Origin: Mucilaginibacter sp. UBA4741
GTDB taxonomy: Bacteria; Bacteroidota; Bacteroidia; Sphingobacteriales; Sphingobacteriaceae
Assembly: GCA_002403905.1 (NCBI GenBank)
Contig: DHIR01000233.1
Location: forward strand, 1 to 9,624
Length of the DNA: 9,624 nucleotides
Direction of reading: 5' to 3'
Below, piece by piece: positions 7,636 through 9,624 of the stretch. The position numbers and the translations under genes were made by a program. Numbering within the stretch: the stretch's first letter is position 1; the number at the start of each line of letters is the position of its first letter. Below the pieces are notes generated by a model. It worked only from the letters and a program-made list of their open reading frames with translations, searched no databases and was not told the origin of the DNA.

Positions 7636-7643
7636 TAAAGCTA
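7636..7643 (-). promoter_or_regulatory. Possible -7 box upstream of the EVE gene
   Basis: TAGCTTTA on the minus strand is one mismatch from TAnnTTTG and is the same 8-mer as the candidate box of the DPP IV gene. It lies 22 bp before the EVE start. No convincing -33 TTTG is visible. Confidence 0.18.
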
Positions 7644-7673
7644 TTAAAAACGGGATGAAATAAAAAGCGGATC

Positions 7674-8174
7674 TCATATATTATAAAGCCGCATTACCGA
7701 TTCATTAACCTTATCAATTAATAGCTGTATCAGTTCTTCATCCAAATATTCATATTCATCGGGAATATTTAGAACTTGTATTGCGGGTAGTTGCAAATGC
7801 TTGTAAAGTTCTTTGATCTTGGCGCGATGGTCTGTTTCCATAACCAGTACCAGATCGGCCCAATTCAGGTCATTCTCTGATATTTTACGGTCGCTTTTTG
7901 GGCTCAGCCCTGCTGATCGGATATTGAAACGCTGGTCGTTCTTAAACATAAACTCAGCAGTGCGGCTGCGGCGTTTGTTTTTGCCGCAGATAATCAGGAT
8001 GTTTGGTCGCTGAGAAATTGTATAGTGTTCCGCTTCGTATCTTTCAATCAAAATGCTTAATGCCTTTAACTCATTAAATTCTAAAGAATTTTCGGCGCTA
8101 TCCATTTGCATTAATTCATAAACTCTGGCAAGTTTATCGTTATATTCTTTTTCTGTTTTTATGAAAACTGACAT
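7674..8174 (-). CDS. COG4551-type tyrosine-phosphatase-like protein with a HigA-like N-terminal region
   Basis: With the ATG at 8172-8174 the protein has 166 residues. Residues 57-166 match the low-molecular-weight tyrosine phosphatase fold of the COG4551 type: LIICGKNKRRSRTAEFMF carries the CX5RS phosphate loop (Cys63, Arg69, Ser70), then IRSAGLSPKSDRKISENDLNWADLVLVME and the IPDEYEYLDEELIQLL acid region (Asp139 the likely general acid). Residues about 4-52 (FIKTEKEYNDKLARVYELM, then FNELKALSILIERYEAEHYTI) resemble the region preceding the helix-turn-helix in HigA antitoxins; no helix-turn-helix follows. The usual Pro after CX5RS is Arg71. A TTG at 8184-8186 overlapping the holA stop would add four residues; ATG is preferred because MSVFIKTEKEY aligns with HigA starts. 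It is translated just after holA (8 bp gap), so they form an operon. The natural substrate is unknown. Confidence 0.8.
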   Translation of the reverse strand: MSVFIKTEKEYNDKLARVYELMQMDSAENSLEFNELKALSILIERYEAEHYTISQRPNILIICGKNKRRSRTAEFMFKNDQRFNIRSAGLSPKSDRKISENDLNWADLVLVMETDHRAKIKELYKHLQLPAIQVLNIPDEYEYLDEELIQLLIDKVNESVMRLYNI

Positions 8175-8182
8175 ACCTGCTA

Positions 8183-9205
8183 TCAATGCAATATCTTAAA
8201 CATCAACTCCTTCATCAAACCACCATGATCGGTGTTTGACTCTACGCCTTTGCTCTTTACATCATACTCGCGCAGGTAGCTGATGATCTGCATGGTTTTG
8301 CCGTAAGGATAGCTGCGCGCGGCCTGCTCATAATCTTTCACAAAGAACGGACTGATACCTAGCTCGCGTGCTAAATTCTGTTGCGATTTATCGCGCGAAT
8401 AATGATACATCAACACTTTGGTGAAAAAGTTATTGAGGTTACCCAACACCAATACTATAGGGTTGGCCTTTGGATTAGCCTCGAAGTAGTTAATGATCTG
8501 GTTAACTTTTAAAGCATCCTTTTTACCCAGCGCGGTTTGCAGCTCAAATACATTATACTCCTTGCTTATGCCTATATTATCATGGATATGCTTCAAGGTG
8601 ATCTCCTGCCCTGCCGCTACGTTAAGCATCAGCTTATCCAGTTCATTTACAATTTTAGATAGATCGTTACCCAGGTACTCGGCCAACATTAATGTGGCCT
8701 GCTGATTAATTTTATAATTCTTCTCGGTTAAATAACCTTCAATCCACGCGGGTATCTTACTATCATACAAAGCCGCCGACTCAAAAACCAACCCATTCTT
8801 TTCAATCGCTTTATAGGTTTTCTTGCGCTTATCAAACTTGCCGTATTTATAGCAAAATACCAGGATGGTACTTGGCAGCGGGTTTTCTAAATAGCTTAAT
8901 AATGGATTGATGCTTTTTTTATCATCACTCTCGGCACCCCACTTCATTTCCTGGGCTTCTTTAACCAATACCACCTGATAGTCGGCCATCATGGGGTAAC
9001 GCTTGGCGGCGTTAAGCACGGTCATTATATCGGTATCCTTACCGTATAATACGGTTTGGTTAAAGCCTTTCTCGGCATCCGGTAATAATTTATGCTCTAC
9101 ATGGTTGCCTACCAGGTCAATAAAATAGGGTTCGTCACCGTGTAAAAGGTAAAGCGGTTTGTATTTGCGGTTGGTAATATCCTTTATTATATCGGCAGCG
9201 GTCAT
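8183..9205 (-). CDS. holA: DNA polymerase III subunit delta
   Basis: This 340-residue protein has the length and architecture of HolA, the delta subunit of the clamp loader, which opens the beta sliding clamp in the replisome. The N-terminal AAA+-like domain begins with KPLYLLHGDEPYFID at 16-30, which carries a degenerate P-loop as usual in delta. It continues with AAKRYPMMADYQVVLVKEAQEM and PLPSTILVFCYKYGKFDKRKKTYKAI. The middle shows LAEYLGNDLSKIVNELDKLML, the conserved delta segment. The C-terminal collar domain has ALGKKDALKVNQIINYFEANPKANPIVLVLGNLNNFFTKVLMYHY. The start is ATG at 9203-9205. It is the first gene of a minus-strand unit with the phosphatase-like gene downstream, and it is divergent from an HsdR-N-type gene across an inverted-repeat intergenic region. 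Confidence 0.95.
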   Translation of the reverse strand: MTAADIIKDITNRKYKPLYLLHGDEPYFIDLVGNHVEHKLLPDAEKGFNQTVLYGKDTDIMTVLNAAKRYPMMADYQVVLVKEAQEMKWGAESDDKKSINPLLSYLENPLPSTILVFCYKYGKFDKRKKTYKAIEKNGLVFESAALYDSKIPAWIEGYLTEKNYKINQQATLMLAEYLGNDLSKIVNELDKLMLNVAAGQEITLKHIHDNIGISKEYNVFELQTALGKKDALKVNQIINYFEANPKANPIVLVLGNLNNFFTKVLMYHYSRDKSQQNLARELGISPFFVKDYEQAARSYPYGKTMQIISYLREYDVKSKGVESNTDHGGLMKELMFKILH

Positions 9206-9247
9206 CTAAGTCAAAAGTAAAAATTCAAAAGGCAAAAAAATGCAGTG

Positions 9248-9270
9248 TTGACAAATAGATTTGACAAATA
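9248..9270. repeat. Direct repeat of TTGACAAATA inside the inverted-repeat spacer
   Basis: TTGACAAATA occurs at 9248-9257 and 9261-9270, a 13-bp period, within the spacer of the inverted repeat. It could be a pair of regulator sites or a small duplication. Confidence 0.6.
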
Positions 9271-9293
9271 ACGCTTTTGAATTTTTACTTTTG
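9260..9293 (+). promoter_or_regulatory. Possible promoter of the HsdR-N-type gene
   Basis: TTTG (9260-9263) and TACTTTTG (9286-9293) match both boxes of the Bacteroidota promoter, with a 22-bp spacer that is one longer than the usual 19-21. The -7 box lies 16 bp before ATG 9310. The mirror -7 box in the left arm (9212-9219, minus strand) faces holA, but no -33 box is seen for it. Confidence 0.4.
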
Positions 9294-9309
9294 ATTTTTG
9301 ACTTACCAA

Positions 9310-9624
9310 ATGCTGCAACCCTTAAATCTGCCCCCCTATCCTTTTAAAATAACCGATCAGGACGGACAGTTGAGTTTATTTGATGAAATCAGGAAACGAA
9401 ACATCATCATTACTCCCGAAGAATGGGTGCGCCAGCATTTTGTGCAGTACCTGATCAGGCAAAAAAATTACCCTAAAAGCTTAATAAAACTAGAGAGCGG
9501 GCATAAGCTGTACGGCAAGCAAAAACGATCTGATATACTGGCTTTTAATTCGGCAGGCGATAAAGTTTTACTGGTTGAGTGTAAAGCGCCTTCTGTTGCC
9601 ATTGATCAAAAAGTATTTGACCAG
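9310..9624 (+). CDS. Type I restriction enzyme R N-terminal-like (HSDR_N_2) nuclease-domain protein, 3' end missing
   Basis: The frame opens at ATG 9310-9312 and runs off the window end (105 codons visible). The sequence matches the HsdR N-terminal nuclease domain of the short stand-alone type. It has EEWVRQHFVQYLI at 38-50, LESGHKLYGKQKRSDILAF at 61-79 and KVLLVECKAP at 85-94. Together these give the PD-(D/E)XK pattern with Asp75, Glu90 and Lys92, and possibly Glu62 as the helix acid. Full HsdR is over 700 residues with helicase motors. The small Bacteroidota homologues, usually about 150 residues, consist of this domain only, and from memory they are often found beside holA. No methylase or specificity subunit is visible, so a restriction role is not supported. 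The gene is divergent from holA and has a candidate promoter in the inverted repeat. Confidence 0.85.
   Translation, partial: MLQPLNLPPYPFKITDQDGQLSLFDEIRKRNIIITPEEWVRQHFVQYLIRQKNYPKSLIKLESGHKLYGKQKRSDILAFNSAGDKVLLVECKAPSVAIDQKVFDQ

Larger units (their letters stand above)
9208..9304. repeat. AT-rich inverted repeat with 7-bp periodicity in the divergent promoter region
   Basis: A perfect 21-bp inverted repeat (9211-9231 against 9274-9294) is separated by 42 bp. Both arms extend to an outer AAGTC, but the right arm holds seven extra bases. Read outward to inward, the right arm parses into 7-mers such as AAGTCAA, AAATCAA, AAGTAAA and AATTCAA. The element fills the gap between holA (start 9205) and the gene at 9310. 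Each arm contains an outward-facing TACTTTTG. Confidence 0.85.

Noticed and set aside
7674..8186. HigBA toxin-antitoxin locus
   Set aside because: Only a HigA-like N-terminal region is present; no helix-turn-helix and no HigB-like gene are adjacent.
9310..9624. Type I restriction-modification system
   Set aside because: Only the N-terminal nuclease-like domain is visible, with no hsdM or hsdS and no helicase motifs in the window.

Overview
The window looks like chromosomal DNA from a Bacteroidota bacterium, most likely family Sphingobacteriaceae (Pedobacter/Mucilaginibacter type). The evidence is the moderately AT-rich sequence, the lack of clear Shine-Dalgarno sites, promoter-like TAnnTTTG boxes, and Bacteroidota-style proteins (a TamL-like Omp85 protein, an exported dipeptidyl-peptidase IV). 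The placement is inferred from content; no marker gene fixes the genus.

Layout, left to right. Positions 1-2183 (+) hold the 3' part of a TamL/Omp85 outer-membrane assembly protein whose N-terminus lies outside the window. Converging on it is an unrecognised exported/membrane protein (2308-2841, -). A DUF2147 exported protein (2946-3404, +) then converges on a YceI-family protein (3635-4213, -), with a strong bidirectional terminator between them. Upstream of yceI on the same strand lies a dipeptidyl-peptidase IV gene (4300-6580, -) split by a perfect 25-bp tandem duplication. Removing one copy restores a 751-codon frame. Divergent from it is a hotdog acyl-CoA thioesterase (6685-7206, +), which ends 2 bp from an EVE-domain protein (7209-7613, -). 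Next, on the minus strand, are a tyrosine-phosphatase-like protein carrying a HigA-antitoxin-like N-terminal region (7674-8174) and, just upstream in the same transcript, holA, the DNA polymerase III delta subunit (8183-9205). The window ends inside a divergent gene with an HsdR-type nuclease domain (9310-9624, +).

Functionally this is mostly a housekeeping neighbourhood (envelope biogenesis, periplasmic proteins, replication clamp loading), not an obvious island. Three things stand out. (1) The fresh-looking 25-bp duplication inactivates or switches DPP IV. (2) A HigA-like dimerisation region appears fused to a COG4551-type phosphatase, with no DNA-binding domain and no toxin gene. (3) Three intergenic regions (2191-2301, 3411-3637, 9208-9304) carry degenerate repeats, all with a 7-bp period and all arranged as inverted arms; one includes eight perfect TCACTAA copies running up to the yceI stop codon. 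No RNA genes, CRISPR arrays or insertion sequences were seen, and no gene-free stretch exceeds about 230 bp.
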